A stretch of DNA of 64,000 bases from Micrasema longulum (GCA_022494885.1 JAGVSM010003542.1:95357-159356); one strand, 5' to 3'; shown: positions 23,576-35,010, numbered from the stretch's first letter. Numbers and translations are program-made. The notes: a model not told the origin generated them from the sequence alone.

Positions 23576-24121
23576 ATTTTCGGAAATCTCCGGGCCTGCC
23601 CTTTTTGAAAGGTGGCAGCCCTTATTGTTCCACGATCAAAAAAGGTTTTACATGAACACATATTTTGAATTGTAGGAATTGGTTTCATGAACGATTTTAC
23701 ATTCCATTCCGCAGTTACCTGTAAATAACGATTGCCGAATATTACCTTTGGGACACTTCCCTTCTGTTTCTTTATATTCATCCAGCGGCCCATGAAAGTG
23801 TTTTATTCCCACTCTGCATTATTCCTCATCTCCCACCCTCATTCTTTATTCTCTGTCCACCGATACGGGGAATTGCCACAACTCTCAGCTGTTCAACGGA
23901 TACTCTCACCATTATTACCATTGCATTTGATATTTGGAAAGCAGGAATGCCGGCTTTACACACACAACAATTTGGAATCCATTCTAAACTCTGATCAATG
24001 TTTTCAGCATAATTACAAAGGAACCAAAAAGACTTATTTTATTTGTATTTTTCTAAATTAAACTTTTTAGAATTAATTTATATTTCAATAACAAAAACAT
24101 TATTTAAACTTATAATATAAA

Positions 24122-24260
24122 AAAATACACACTGATTTGAGTCTACTCAACACTTTATTTTATTTTTACAAATATAAAAAAAAATCGTGAATTTTTTCGC
24201 CTTGTTAGGGCATTTTCAAACAAATGTGAAGATTAGATGGATTGAATGTCCTCATATTTA
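24122..24260 (-). repeat. Repeat with hammerhead-like relic, inverted partner at 26748
   Basis: Inverted relative to 26748-26880, sharing CAATCCATCT-ATCTTCACAT, AATGCCCTA-CAAGGCGAAA and a tail of AAATATAAAAATAAA-type sequence. The core reads TGAAAATGCC...GGCGAAA, where the hammerhead box CUGANGA has lost G8, so it would not be active. Probably the same class of element as the other ribozyme-like sites. Confidence 0.4.
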
Positions 24261-24299
24261 TTTTTATTTATTTATTTATTCACACTCTTTATCAAAATA

Positions 24300-24400
24300 T
24301 AATTCCATGTTCACTTTGCCCAGCTAACAAGGGTACATACCCCGTTCCAAGCTAGGCAATTACATTTTAATATATTATAATAGTTAACAAATTAATATAG
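24300..24400 (+). repeat. Dispersed repeat copy
   Basis: GCCCAGCTAACAAGGGTACA followed by TACCCCGTTCCAAGCTAGGC and a TTTTAATATATTATA tail parallels 17848-17915. It probably represents a LINE 3' end or SINE body; no coding sequence. Confidence 0.4.
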
Positions 24401-24492
24401 AGCACAGACAAACAAAATATTAACTTTATTTTTTGGTATGTGTATTTTTGTACATACACAAATCTGGATTTCTCCCGAGGGGAAGTAGGTAT

Positions 24493-24830
24493 ATATTTTT
24501 TTTTATCAATATTCCTACAGAGATGAGGTAGAATTTTTTTCAAATTCAGGATTATCGATATTCGAGCGTTTACAGGGCTTATGACCTGTCATTGGCTGGG
24601 TTGAGTGGCCACTTTACGATATCGATATATCGATATCGATAATCTCTCACTCTCACTCAATCTCACTCTCACTCAATCTCACTCACTCTCTCTCTCACTC
24701 GATCAATCTCACTCTCACTCAATCTCACTCAATCTCACTCTCAATCTCACTTGAATATCGATAATCCTGAATTTGAAAAAAATTCTACCTCATCTCTGTA
24801 GGAATATTGATAAGAAAAAATATTAACTTA
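24493..24830. repeat. Inverted-repeat element with CTCACT microsatellite core
   Basis: Arms of about 70 bp (24497-24565 and 24752-24825) are inverted copies (ATTCCTACAGAGATGAGGTA, AATTCAGGATTATCGATATT). Between them lie a plus-strand family E core (24566-24618), a short ATATCGATATCG run and about 110 bp of CTCACT/CTCAAT microsatellite (24640-24750). It looks like a hairpin MITE with another repeat inside it. Confidence 0.6.
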
Positions 24831-24844
24831 TTCGGATACACATT

Positions 24845-24960
24845 TTGATTCATATACATACAGACATACACATATATACACACATATATACACATGTACA
24901 TACACACACACGTACATACACCTATGCGCATACACATACATACATTCATAAAAACATAGA
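24845..24960. repeat. ACATAC-type microsatellite
   Basis: An irregular run of CATACA, CACATA and CACACA words immediately follows the MITE arm. The short ORF across it is compositional. Confidence 0.7.
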
Positions 24961-25040
24961 CAATTTATTTATGCGAAACTTCATGGTTGTCATCTATAAA
25001 TATTTTTTTTTTAAATTATTCCTTATTTTTATATTTTATT

Positions 25041-25340
25041 TTTGACATCCAGTAAGGTTCTCCAATCCGTGGCATGCATCAACTTTTCTGACTCCCTACG
25101 ACCAATGTCATGAAAGAGCGAGGTCAACACCTTTCGTAACTTGACAACACTCCCGTCTTTCCACGATTCTGGCAAAAGGTTATGGACCTTTTTGCCTACG
25201 TAATAGTGTTGTCTCGATGCCAGAACAGTGTTGACCCCTTCACTTAGTATCAGATCCCTATTAGAGTATCTTGTATTATGGTTGTGGTTGCCGCTTGGGT
25301 AAATGTCTCTATTTATGTGTGTAATATATATAGTTATATA
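25041..25340 (-). mobile_element. LINE reverse transcriptase C-terminal fragment
   Basis: The minus strand encodes HNTRYSNRDLIL ... YYVGKKVHNLLPE ... LRKVLTSLF. The HxTR-(16-20 residues)-Y-x-G-x-x-x-x-N-x-LP pattern is typical of the region after the thumb of Jockey/CR1-like reverse transcriptases. The 3' end includes the phrase shared with 18535-18655. It is 5'-truncated at about 25340, as is usual for LINE insertions. Confidence 0.65.
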
Positions 25341-25777
25341 ATTCAAGTTACTTAAGTAACAAATAAAAATAATCTTATGAACTATAGCATGTGCATCAAT
25401 CATAATTGCGGGGAAAACCAATAGTTAATGGCAAGGCTAAGGGCCGGTTGCATCAAAGTTGGTATAAATTTAGTTTAAAGTTCAATATTTAAACTTAGTT
25501 AAGGCTTAAAATCTGGTTATTTTAGTTAAGTTAAAGTTAAGAATGTTGCCACTGTAAAGATTCAAGTTTCACCTTAAAAATTGTTGGGATTTTTGCGCAA
25601 GCACGTACATGTTTATTTACATGTAGCAATACACATGCCCCGCGACGCGTCTTAGGGCACAAACGTTTAAATTTCGTTCCAATTTTCAGTGTGTGCGAAA
25701 GGGCGAAGCAACACTGCGCATTCGGAGAAGAAAAAAACAAAAGGGTCATCGTATCGTCCTTTTTGAACTAGATTAAA

Positions 25778-25926
25778 AATTAAAAGAGCAAAAGCTAAAA
25801 CAAAACGAAGAACTTTTTACTCTAGAAATAGAGCAAAAAAAATCAATTTTTTGGGCAACTATGGCAGCCTTAAATGCCCAGAAAGAGTTAGCTAAGCTCA
25901 ATCTAGCTCTATTTAAAAATAAATAA
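25778..25926 (+). pseudogene. Harbinger Myb/SANT-like protein, C-terminal remnant
   Basis: After an upstream stop the frame reads KLKEQKLKQNEELF, TLEIEQKKSIFWATM, then AALNAQKELAKLNLALFK and stops. The charged coiled-coil style tail resembles the C-termini of Myb/SANT-like DNA-binding proteins that accompany Harbinger transposases. The DNA-binding domain itself is deleted. Confidence 0.5.
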
Positions 25927-26039
25927 ACAGCATTTCAATACAGTGATGATTTAGATTTATTTTACACCACGCCGCTGATGATCAAGTCCTGTGTTTTAAA
26001 AATTATTAACAATTAAAAATTCAAATAATTATTAGTTCT

Positions 26040-26192
26040 TCACTTTTTTGACATTCGAAATCTTGCGATAAAGTCGGACTCTTCCCACAAAAAATGGTCC
26101 GTTCGTGGTTTGAACAGTTTATTTTTTTGGTTTAGAATACACTCGATGATAAATTCGTCATCGGAAGACGAAATGTCAGATAAAATGGACAT
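26040..26192 (-). pseudogene. Harbinger transposase N-terminal remnant
   Basis: A 50-codon frame starts MSILSDISSSDDEFIIECIL and ends FIARFRMSKK then stop. The acidic SSSDDE start and the DF-x-x-RFRMSK motif are characteristic of the first 50-60 residues of PIF/Harbinger DDE transposases. The catalytic domain is absent, removed by the internal deletion of the element. Confidence 0.65.
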
Positions 26193-26747
26193 TTTGTGCA
26201 ACTTTTCACAGATCGATCAATAGATTTCAACACTCACGACGCTTTTTTGACAGATGGCAGATCGCATTTAACTTTAAACGGTCCCCTGGCGGCCGGTCAT
26301 ATAAAAGTAACTTTTTTCTTAATATTTAGTTAACTTTTTTTGATGCAACGCATTTTGACATAAAAGTAACTTTTATTCGACTTTAGCCCTGACTTTAACT
26401 TAACTTTTGTCGATGCAACCGGCCCTAAGTGTTAAATAGGTAATGGGGATTTTAGGTATTTATATTTGAATTTCGGAAAAAATTTAAAACAAAGTAAGTA
26501 TTTATTGACATACAATGAATGTATTATAAGATAATAAATTAAGCTTTATAGTTTTATAATTTTAGAAAATATTGTGGAAAATATATGGTAAATTATAGGT
26601 TAGTGATTTTATAATTTTAATATACGATTGAAATATTATGAAGAAATTAATATAAACAAAAATGTATTTATTATGATTTATGCACATGCTTATATAAGAA
26701 TATTTATATTTGTTACTTAAGTACCTTGAAGTATAAAACTATGCAAG

Positions 26748-26880
26748 GACATTCAATCCATCTGATCTTCACATTCATTTAAAAATGCCCTAGCAAGGCG
26801 AAACAATTATCACGAAATTTTTGTTTTTATATTTGTAAAAATAAAATAAAGTGTTTGGTAGACTGAAATCAGTGTTTGAT
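26748..26880 (+). repeat. Repeat with degenerate hammerhead-like core
   Basis: Inverted partner of 24122-24260. The core TGCCCTAGCAAGGCGAAACA is a helix followed by GAAAC, but the CUGANGA box is degraded (TTTAAAA). The downstream tail is AT-rich. Confidence 0.4.
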
Positions 26881-27054
26881 TTCTTGTATTATAAGTTTAA
26901 ATATGGAGTTCTACAAAAAAAAATCAATCAATAAAACATTATTTACTTTGTGGTATGACATTTTATAATATTTAACAGATTACAAAAGAACAGTTTGAAT
27001 TTTCTATCCTTACCTCTGTTTTGTATAAATACATTGAATTTCTTAATAAAGATA

Positions 27055-27097
27055 CCAGTCTCGAAGATGTCGCGAAAGCGATGAAACCGGTCACTGG
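27055..27097 (+). ncRNA. Hammerhead-like ribozyme motif
   Basis: CCAGT (27055-27059) pairs perfectly with ACTGG (27093-27097) as stem I. The box reads CTCGAAGA (27060-27067), that is CUGAAGA with one inserted C. TCGC-GAAA-GCGA forms a tetraloop-capped stem II. GAAACCGGTC (27083-27092) gives the conserved GAAA, a self-complementary ACCGGU stem III and the GUC cleavage triplet. The whole motif fits in 43 nt. The inserted C may impair cleavage. Likely part of a Penelope-like or retrozyme element. Confidence 0.5.
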
Positions 27098-27279
27098 ATA
27101 TTCCAAATTTGTGGGTTAAAGTATCACTTGTCTTTTATTTCTATAAAATATTACGACAGAGATGGAGAACAAATTGGATCACTTGTATCACACAGAACCA
27201 CAGAAAATATAGCGATTTATAGTATATATTACTTATATTATGTATAAGTACAAATTAATGATATTTATTTCGCTACTGG

Positions 27280-27640
27280 AAAGAGCTCCCATGCACCTAC
27301 ATACATTCATTCCTTCAGGCCCGATCACGACGAAAGTCCGTTAGAGAATGAAGGCAAAGGAGGCGATTACCCACGAATTAAATACTATCTACCACGTGCT
27401 CACAACGTGTCTATTGAATTATACATCCATGATATCTACAATTTATCTCTTTATTCAAAAGCAATCTTGGTAATGATAGTTGAGAGTAACTTCCTGAGGC
27501 CATTATGTTATTATTAGACTTAATGATTTCTTCCTAGAACTCGCTTCTCGTCCCATGTGTATCCCCATAACTGCTCCCTCTGAAATCGGAAAGGAGATCA
27601 ACTTTAAATGAACTCGACGATAAATTGAGAAAACTAGATT
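27280..27640. other. Unassigned unique-looking region
   Basis: A moderately GC-rich stretch with CACGTGCTCACAACGTG and no recognised protein. It does not recur in the window. Confidence 0.4.
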
Positions 27641-27829
27641 TAACTTTCAACTGTAGGTTTTGACATACTTTAGTACCATTGAAGAAAAATCGTTGCGTTC
27701 ACTTTAAAATGGCTGCAATAAGTAGCACTCAAATAATTAGCATTAATGAGTAAGGACAGACTCAGAATAAATTAACAATCGTACAATTATTGACAACAAG
27801 AAGTTCAGTTGTTTTTTTTTAAAATATTT

Positions 27830-28200
27830 GTTATCAGACTATCAAACTAAGCCATTTTAAAACATAAATAAATCGTGTATCGTATTATCAGCGCTATGAT
27901 TTTTAAAATTTTTGTGATCTCGAAATTATTCCGCCTCTGACGTCACAAGTTCTCTACGGTGATTTGTCCTGATTGGTTGGTTACCTTCCCGGTAACCGAA
28001 AATGTATCACAACACTCTGTCATTGGTTGATTTCGGAGAACTAGTGACGTCTTTCAAAGTAGTTAATTTTTTTCAAAATCATTTTGCTAAATTTTTTCAT
28101 ACATTTTCGACAAACTTCGACAATTACAATTAAATATTCTATTTTTTACCGCGCATAAGAAAACATTTTTCACATCCAATTTCCGTTGGACTGATTTACT
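27830..28200 (+). repeat. Family D element copy
   Basis: Shares with 34640-35010: AGACTATCAAACTAAG, TATTATCAGCGCTATGATTT, TTCCGCCTCTGACGTCAC, AAGTTCTCTACGGTGA, TCTGTCATTGGTTGATTTCG and GAACTAGTGACGTC. No ORF. It contains TGACGTCA-type words. Class unknown. Confidence 0.55.
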
Positions 28201-28559
28201 CATTCCTAAAATAGTATTAATAAGCAAAGAACTATATTTTAATAAGGAAAATTTTAATTTTTCAATTGTGTTAATTTCAACTTTTAAGGCGCAGTTTTGG
28301 ACGGCCCATATTTAACCGAAAAGTTGGGCAAAAAAGTTCATTGTTTATGAATATAAAGGTTTTTTAGTATAACTGTTTATGTTAAAATTTACGCCCTAAA
28401 AATGAGTTATTATTGAAAGAAATAATAATCATTAATAAATCACATGAAAGAAAAAACTTATTATTGTTCTCTGTTTAGACGGTTGATCTGTTTTTGGCTA
28501 GACTGTTATCCTGAGACGCTGAGTTCTATGTGGCTTTCCATCTCTGTGGTGATCTTCCA

Positions 28560-28960
28560 GGCAGAGGGTGACCAGCTAGGACTTCATGGGCCACGGTATA
28601 TGAGATTTCAAAGCTGTCAATTCTATCGACGTGACCTCTCAAGAATCTTCTTCTTGTTCCGCTTCAACGTACTATGTCTTGGGTATCACAAGTCCGTCGA
28701 ATTTCTTGAATCCGGATGCAGTCCCGTGGGGTTTCCCCGCCATTGCCCTTAGCACTTTTATCTCTGACGTTCTGAGCAGATTTTTTGTTCTTACCATATC
28801 TAACTTCGTCTCTACTGCATACGTCATGATTGGTCTGACACACTTTTTGCATATCCGGACCTTGCTTTTAATTCGCGTGTTTTTATTGTCATACGATGGT
28901 TTACAAGCATCCAGATGTTACCGAGGTTTTATTCGTTTGTTCCCTAACTTTGGAGTATAG
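28560..28960 (-). mobile_element. RTE-like LINE reverse transcriptase C-terminal fragment
   Basis: The minus strand encodes an arginine/lysine-rich stretch interrupted by frameshifts, with MTYAVETKLDMVRTKN, EIKVLRAMAGKPHGT and WPMKS-like pieces. RTE and related LINEs have an E-x-x-x-LR-x-x-x-G-x-T/S-x-x-DR-IR motif here, followed by the H-I-x-R region. Stops show it is dead. A fragment at 31254-31540 and a non-coding piece at 3116 belong to the same group. Confidence 0.55.
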
Positions 28961-28999
28961 GTCAAGAACATTAAAAAAAACATAATTATTATGCATCTA

Positions 29000-29900
29000 A
29001 AACTGTAGCTATTATAATATTGTTGTGCATCTTTCACATATTTATTTGAAAAACGTTTATTCTTAATCACAATTAATACTTTTAAATCGTTACCAAAAGG
29101 TAAAAAAACTTATATTTCGGAATTGTATGTTTTTTTATTTTTTTATTGAACAGATGAATTGCCATTTCATTCTGTTTTGCCTCTCTTTTAGTTTTAGTTC
29201 AAGGGATTCAGTACCTGCAGAAAAGAGAAATAATTAACTAGAAGAGATAAAGCATTTTACCTTTAACTATTTTGTTATTTTCCTGGCCACAACTTCTACG
29301 ATCCAAAGCATTATCCACCCAATTTACAAGCAAAGTTGGTCGGCTTATCGACGAATCCTGCGAAAAGGTGAAAGAAGAGATATCAAAGTATTTTTAGCCG
29401 TCAGAATATTAAATTTCAGGGACTAAAATCTCATTAACTTGGAAGTAAATTGGCCGTATCAAATATCCTGGAAATGTGAATATCGCTAAGGAAAGTTAGG
29501 CGCGGTAATAGAACTAACTAATGTTCCTTTTGGCACACCTGCTGTCGACTTATATTCGCTTATATTATATGATCAGAAATTCCTTCCTATAACTTGTCCC
29601 AACTTTACCATTTTGAAAACTTTTCCAGTTATTCGCCGTTTCTAGGTTCCCCGTCTTTAAGCAAACTTCCAAATTAAATGCATTGTACACAAGTATGAAT
29701 AGAAGGCATTCATGTATTCCAATATGTTAAAACAATAAGCAGTAAACAGGCGAATTGTTGTTTCTTTCGGAGTACCTATATACATTCGTATTTACTGTAT
29801 CAGTTTCACATTTAAACATAGAGGATTTTCAGCGATCTTTGTTAAAATTACGAATCCAAGAATTTATACTAAACATGTTGCTATTAGTATATATATTATT
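29000..29900. other. AT-rich DNA, nothing recognised
   Basis: I find no recurring repeat or protein-like frame. Possible short ORFs have no recognisable domain. Confidence 0.45.
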
Positions 29901-29909
29901 GTTATTTTT

Positions 29910-30375
29910 TATAAGTAGGCTGCCTTTGCCGGTGCACGTATAACTTTTGTACTGCTTTTTGTCTACGTTTTTCATCCCTCAAAAAAAACATCCAAACGGT
30001 TTTTGAACTGGTTGACCAAAACGGAATATGGACAACTAGGTTTGGCAATTTATTCCAGTCTGAAATCACCCTTCTGGAAAGGAAATTTTTATTGGGATCG
30101 AGGTGGAATTGGGGGGATAGAGCTTCCAGCTTTGACCCCGTAAATTGGTGTCGGGATTTAATTGATAGGTACATCTCGTGCTGGGGGCAGTCATAGTAAT
30201 CATTTACTATCTTGTTGTTTTCTATCAAGTCCCCTCTCTTCCGTCGTTCTAAAGCTGCCAAAGCCGCTCGCGATATTTGCGCTGGTACGGTGAAGATGTT
30301 TTGAATTATTGAAAAATTTATTGTATTTTTTTTGTTGTGTCTTCTTTTTCTTTTCATTAAAAAAAACGGACACAA
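29910..30375 (-). mobile_element. LINE reverse transcriptase C-terminal fragment
   Basis: The minus strand has an open frame of 157 codons containing LAALERRKRGDLIENNKIV, YYDCPQHEMYL, SRHQFTGSKLEAL and FLSRRVISDWNKLP. The ERRxRGDxI motif and the FFxxRVxxxWNxLP motif are standard in the C-terminal part of CR1/RTE-X/Jockey-like ORF2. The frame is intact but lacks the reverse transcriptase core, so it is a 5'-truncated copy rather than a gene. The TTCATTAAAAAAAACGGACA end marks one boundary. Confidence 0.7.
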
Positions 30376-31253
30376 CTTATATTAACACCTGATATGTCAG
30401 GATAGACGTGTGTGGCGGTCCATTTTCTCTACCTACCCCTACGGAGAAACGGCGCGATGGAGTTGTAGTACAATACATTCACCTACATTTAATAAAATGC
30501 AACAATTCTCACTAACTTAAAAACGCATTATTTATGTGTTTGGACTCGCGTAGCTAACTTTTAATGTCGCATGTTCAAAAAACAAATTTTGTATGCGTGA
30601 AATATTTTTTTCTTTCTTAATTCGATTTCATTATTCACCATCCACTTCACACGCCAACTTGCTCAATCATTCTCCCTAAGCTCGTTACGTATACAATATA
30701 ATTATATATTACAAAACATTAACAATACCTTTTTAAAATTTCATTTTTACGCTTGTTACCCATGCGATATTTTGGAAGTTCTAAAAATCCGATTTATGGT
30801 GTTTTAAACTATCGGAAGGTTAATAACGGCTTTCCTGCACTACTGCCAAAACTTTCCATTGAGTTTTATTTTTAAAATATGTGAACTTGACAATGAAGCG
30901 TTTCTTATTTTAATATTAATTTTTCTCGTGCTGAGCATTTTCACTGCCAAAATTAGGTTTTGATTAACAAAAACTATTTCCGGCTGGCATCCTCAATCGT
31001 GTTCAAATAAATATTTTAAAATGTCACCCAATAATTCCTTTATAAAAAAATACTAGTATGTATTTTATTCTTACATATTGTAAACGTATATTTTTACGTG
31101 GTGTAAGGGAGAATTAAGTTAATTAATTAGTTTTGTCGTTTAGCAAAAAGAATTGTCTAGATGGAATGATTTGTTTTTTTTATGATTAAAAGTAGCCTGT
31201 ATCGATTGCCGGTTTTCAACTGTCTGCTATAATAAAAACTACTATCTGCTAGT

Positions 31254-31540
31254 CTATGACGACGTGGTATCGTTATTTTGTTTTAATATTAATTTATTTT
31301 TCCACTTGGAATTTCCCCTACGGAATGATGTTTTTTTAAGATGAATTGTAATACGATTTCGCACGTTTCCCGTACAGTTATTTCTGACCCGGTCGCGCAG
31401 ACTGTTTCCGGTAATCGATCTGAGAGCCTCATCTCTGACGTTTTTAACGGGTTCTTTGTTCTCGTGGTGTCTGCTCGTGTTTTTACAGAATAAATTATAT
31501 TTGACTTTCGATAATAACGTTTTATAGTAAATATGTTTAT
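31254..31540 (-). mobile_element. RTE-like LINE fragment
   Basis: The minus strand reads SRHHENKEPVKNVRDEAL, then SITGNSLRDRVRNN, matching the G-x-T/S-LRDR-IRN motif of RTE-like reverse transcriptases. The frame is open for 96 codons but the remainder is not recognisable. Confidence 0.5.
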
Positions 31541-31749
31541 GCAAAAATAAATAAAATAATTGTTATTTATTATAAATCACCACCACTATTTTATCTATAT
31601 ACTTTTACAAAAAAATGTTTATGAAACGCGCCCACCGCCCGTTTTTAGCTAACGATGCAACTAGATGATTACCTTAGCTTATTACTCCATACACTATATT
31701 ACATATTTAACTCAATTCAGCTCTTTAAGTACTAAAACAAGTTTATAGA

Positions 31750-32130
31750 TTACAAATATTATTTGAAGATTCTCTATTTGGGAACTAGTATTTCGAACAT
31801 TATTTCCGAAGGACCATTTTCCTTTGATAGGATACCGTTGACATAATATTATGTATCACATAGGACATGTGGCGTTCGCAGTGGCCGTTTTTGGCATTAT
31901 TCATTCTAAAGGGAATCAGCCAGTGCTCAGTGTTGACAGTTACTGCTGAATGATTTGTTAATAAACTTTTGTACATTAAAATAGTGTAGAATAACGCTAC
32001 GTATATCGCTTGGTCAATACTAATTAACCTATAAAATAAATCAGGGCTTGCCACTGGTGTACACTAGATGCAACATTGAGCATCCGTCTTGTTTTTCATA
32101 CAAGTTAAGTTCCGGAACTTAATGTGTAGT
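31750..32130 (-). repeat. Unclassified repeat, partner at 58210
   Basis: The minus strand includes NNAKNGHCERHMS and YQRKMVLRK, paralleled at 58210-58430 on the plus strand by NSAKNGRVERHMS and SQRKIVLKK. The conserved peptide suggests a decayed coding repeat of unknown type. The phrase GTGTACACTAGATGC at 32058-32072 parallels 51940 in inverted form. Confidence 0.4.
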
Positions 32131-33289
32131 CAGTAAATGTAAAGCAGCGTAAAAGGGCGCGATATTCAGCTTTGAATTCATAGTAAACTAGCATAGACAG
32201 TCAGTCTTTTTTACTCTACTACGCGTTTTGCGCGGCAATATTGACGCGACAAATTTTATTTTTTAGAGAGCCCTCATTAATTTCAAACTATCGCTCTACG
32301 AAGCGTCATCCATTTTTAATCCATTATACCTCAGTGGATTCAGAAGAATTTTTTTCGTATTTTGTTTTTGAATGTCATTTTTCAACGTAATTACCTATTC
32401 AGTTTTTAATCCATCATTGTTCCAATCTGTCTATATTTCAGAGCATCAATCTTACTATGTCGGTTTTTTTTTATTCGTACACGTACAGAGTCTACGTGAC
32501 AGATTACATTTCGGAAGCATATTGGTTACTACCGGTAAATTTAAGAAAACTTCCGAAGACCATTTTCTAAGTAACAATCCAACGTTGGTAATCCGTCACT
32601 AGTCGACCCTGAATTAGTGCCAGTACCATAAACTAGGAAAGTCAACAGTCAACAGCACTGTTCATTGGTTCAAATTATCTCAATCCACTAATGAACCAAC
32701 AGCTCGCTGTCATGTGCAGTTTGGCTTGACGGAATGGAACATAAATTGCAGCAATGCTTGTCAAACGGTGAAATAAAGCTACGTCTGTGCCTATAAACAT
32801 GTGCTACAGGAAAATTTCGTGTCGTATTTTTCCGTAAGTATGTTATTTTTTCCGCTATTTATTAACGTCACATTATTGATTATTTAGTCAGTTGACAACA
32901 CTGATAATTTTTATTCGACTGATATTTGGACTAAAATGACCATGCACTGTTCAATATGTGTAAGCTCTAAAAAAAATAATGACTAACCATTTACAAGCAT
33001 TAATGTATCTTTAATGTAACAGGTTCGATCCGTCTTTTTAATTAAAAGAGACAACGGTTTTACAAAACGCTTAGGAAATTAAATGAATTTTAATGCATTC
33101 ATGAAAGGCTGACATTTTAGGGGAAAAAATCGTATATTGACGTCAAAAAAAAAATGACAAAACAAACAGCCGAACATTTAAAATAAGTTTTTAAATAACT
33201 TATTTTAAGCTTCTCGCTAGGCAAAAAAAAATATTCTTACGAAAAGTCACATTTCTTAAACACACAAGCGATTTCTGGCTAGATTTGGC

Positions 33290-33680
33290 GTTTCAACTAC
33301 TGTACTGTGCGCCAGTAGGGTCGCAGTGAATCATATCTTGCTGGGAGTGCCCAGCTGCATTCCACCGGCAACACTACTGACTAGTCCAACGCGTTAGCGT
33401 CTACCTCGTGAACCCTGGGCAATGGGATCACATTCATAATTGTGTGATCACAGCAGGATAGCGAGAGGACGAAAGGCGAGTTTCTGGCGCCTCCAAATCA
33501 GAACCAGCCAGCTAAGGGAAGGTAACCCCGACAGAAAAATCCACCAGAGAAGGCAGACAAGCAGTTGTCCTGGCCTCGGAGTAGCGCAGGACCGAGATGC
33601 TTTAGCTGTAGTGATCGCCAACGTCGGGGGACCTGATAATGTCCCGCAAGAAGAAGGAGAATGTATCTACTTATTCAATT
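33290..33680 (+). mobile_element. GC-richer degenerate stretch, possibly LINE-derived
   Basis: This stretch is clearly richer in GC than its surroundings and carries an 88-codon ORF (33440-33706). In another frame it ends SGDLIMSRKKKENV, which loosely resembles the VM-x-x-KE-x-x-E ending of R1-like ORF2 proteins. There is no catalytic motif, so the call is tentative. Confidence 0.3.
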
Positions 33681-33977
33681 TTATGTTTATACAGCTGAAA
33701 TTTTAAAACCATGAAACTATTTTAATGGGTTTTTCTGCTGTGCCTTGCGTCAACAGAACCTCGCACGTTTCAACATTGCGGCGTCTTTTATCTGAATCTG
33801 AACTAAAATTATGCACAGTGCGTTTGAATGTTTAATAACCCTATGTTAATGTGTTAGTGCCTGTCGGCGAACTAAGTAAACAAACAATTTTCGTTTGCAC
33901 ACTAGAATGAATTATATGAAAAATTATTGTAACGCACACATATTTGCTTTCTTATGATTTATTTAAATATTTCAATT

Positions 33978-34100
33978 TTGGAGGCACTTTTAACTCACTA
34001 TTAGAAATCGGGAATCAAGTTGAAGTAGAGTGGGGTTCGAACCTATGACCTCTGATCTGTGAGTACAGAACACTACACGGGACCACAACTCGATAAAACT
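33978..34100 (-). repeat. tRNA-derived SINE2 copy
   Basis: Minus strand: GGTTCGAACCCCAC is a good B-box, preceded by an anticodon-arm-like ACTCACAGATCAGAGG. The body ends AGTGAGTTAAAAGTGCCTCC. Same family as 4446, 21000 and 23470. Confidence 0.6.
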
Positions 34101-34639
34101 GATGCCGTTGATTTAAAGCAGAGGTTATCAAAGATTTGAATGGACTATAGTCTATAGTGTATGTATTTAGTTTTATAATTTAATTTACTAATAATTTGCA
34201 CTATGCGTGCACGGTTTTATTTTAACATAATTTAAGTGAAATTTAAAAACATTTTTTTTAATCATCCAAATATTAAGTTTATGAAAATAAATATTTTTTT
34301 CCCCCTAAATTTACAAATAATAAAGCAACACAGTATGCCGTGCGAGCATTACATCAGCCGAAATGATAGAAGACGCAAAGCTATTCAAAACATCGTAACA
34401 TATCGACTTATGCATAAAAAGATATCACTTAATATATAATTGAACAATTGAATATTTTCCTCACAAACATTTATTTGTATATATTCTTATAGATACTACA
34501 ATTTATATTTATATTACGTTACCTTTCATTTTGATAATTACGCCTATACGAGTAATAAATAGTGAAAAACAACTAATGACATTTATAATATATAAAATGT
34601 TGTGCATTGAAGAAGTTCAGTGGTTTGTTTACATTTTTT

Positions 34640-35010
34640 TATTTCTTAATAGACTATCAAACTAAGATCAAATTGTTTAAATATATTTTTTTATGTACCG
34701 TATTATCAGCGCCATGATTTTTTAAAGTTTTGTGTTTTGAAATTACTCCGCCTGTGACACCGCAAGTTCTCTACGGTGAGTTGTCCCGATTGGTGTGTTG
34801 GCTTTCCGGTAACAGAAAATGTATCATAACACTCTGTCATTGGTTGATTTCGAAGAACTAGTGACGTCGTTCGAAGTAGTTCATTTTTTCAAAAATCGTT
34901 TTTTTAATTATTTCACACATTTTCGAGAATCTTCGCCGTACAATTAAATGCTCTAATTTTCACCGCGCGCAAGAAAATATTTTTGTATTCAAAATTCCGT
35001 CGCACTGAAC
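34640..35010 (+). repeat. Family D element copy
   Basis: Near-parallel to 27830-28200 through TATTATCAGCGCCATGATTT, AAGTTCTCTACGGTGAG, ACTCTGTCATTGGTTGATTT and GAACTAGTGACGTCGTTC. No coding sequence. Confidence 0.55.

Larger units (their letters stand above)
25441..26425. mobile_element. PIF/Harbinger deletion derivative
   Basis: The ends are inverted: GGGCCGGTTGCATCAAAGTT on the left, and GGGCCGGTTGCATCGACAAA read inward from 26425 on the right. A TAA triplet flanks both sides (25438-25440, 26426-26428), matching the 3-bp TWA duplication of PIF/Harbinger. At 985 bp it is too short to be autonomous. It keeps the 3' end of a plus-strand Myb/SANT-type partner gene and the 5' end of a convergent minus-strand transposase gene, as expected after internal deletion. 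Confidence 0.7.

Noticed and set aside
24845..25045. ORF with repeated HTHIYTH residues
   Set aside because: It is the translation of a CATACA microsatellite.
29910..30375. Real 157-codon host gene
   Set aside because: The protein matches the C-terminal pattern of LINE reverse transcriptases and lacks any upstream gene structure.
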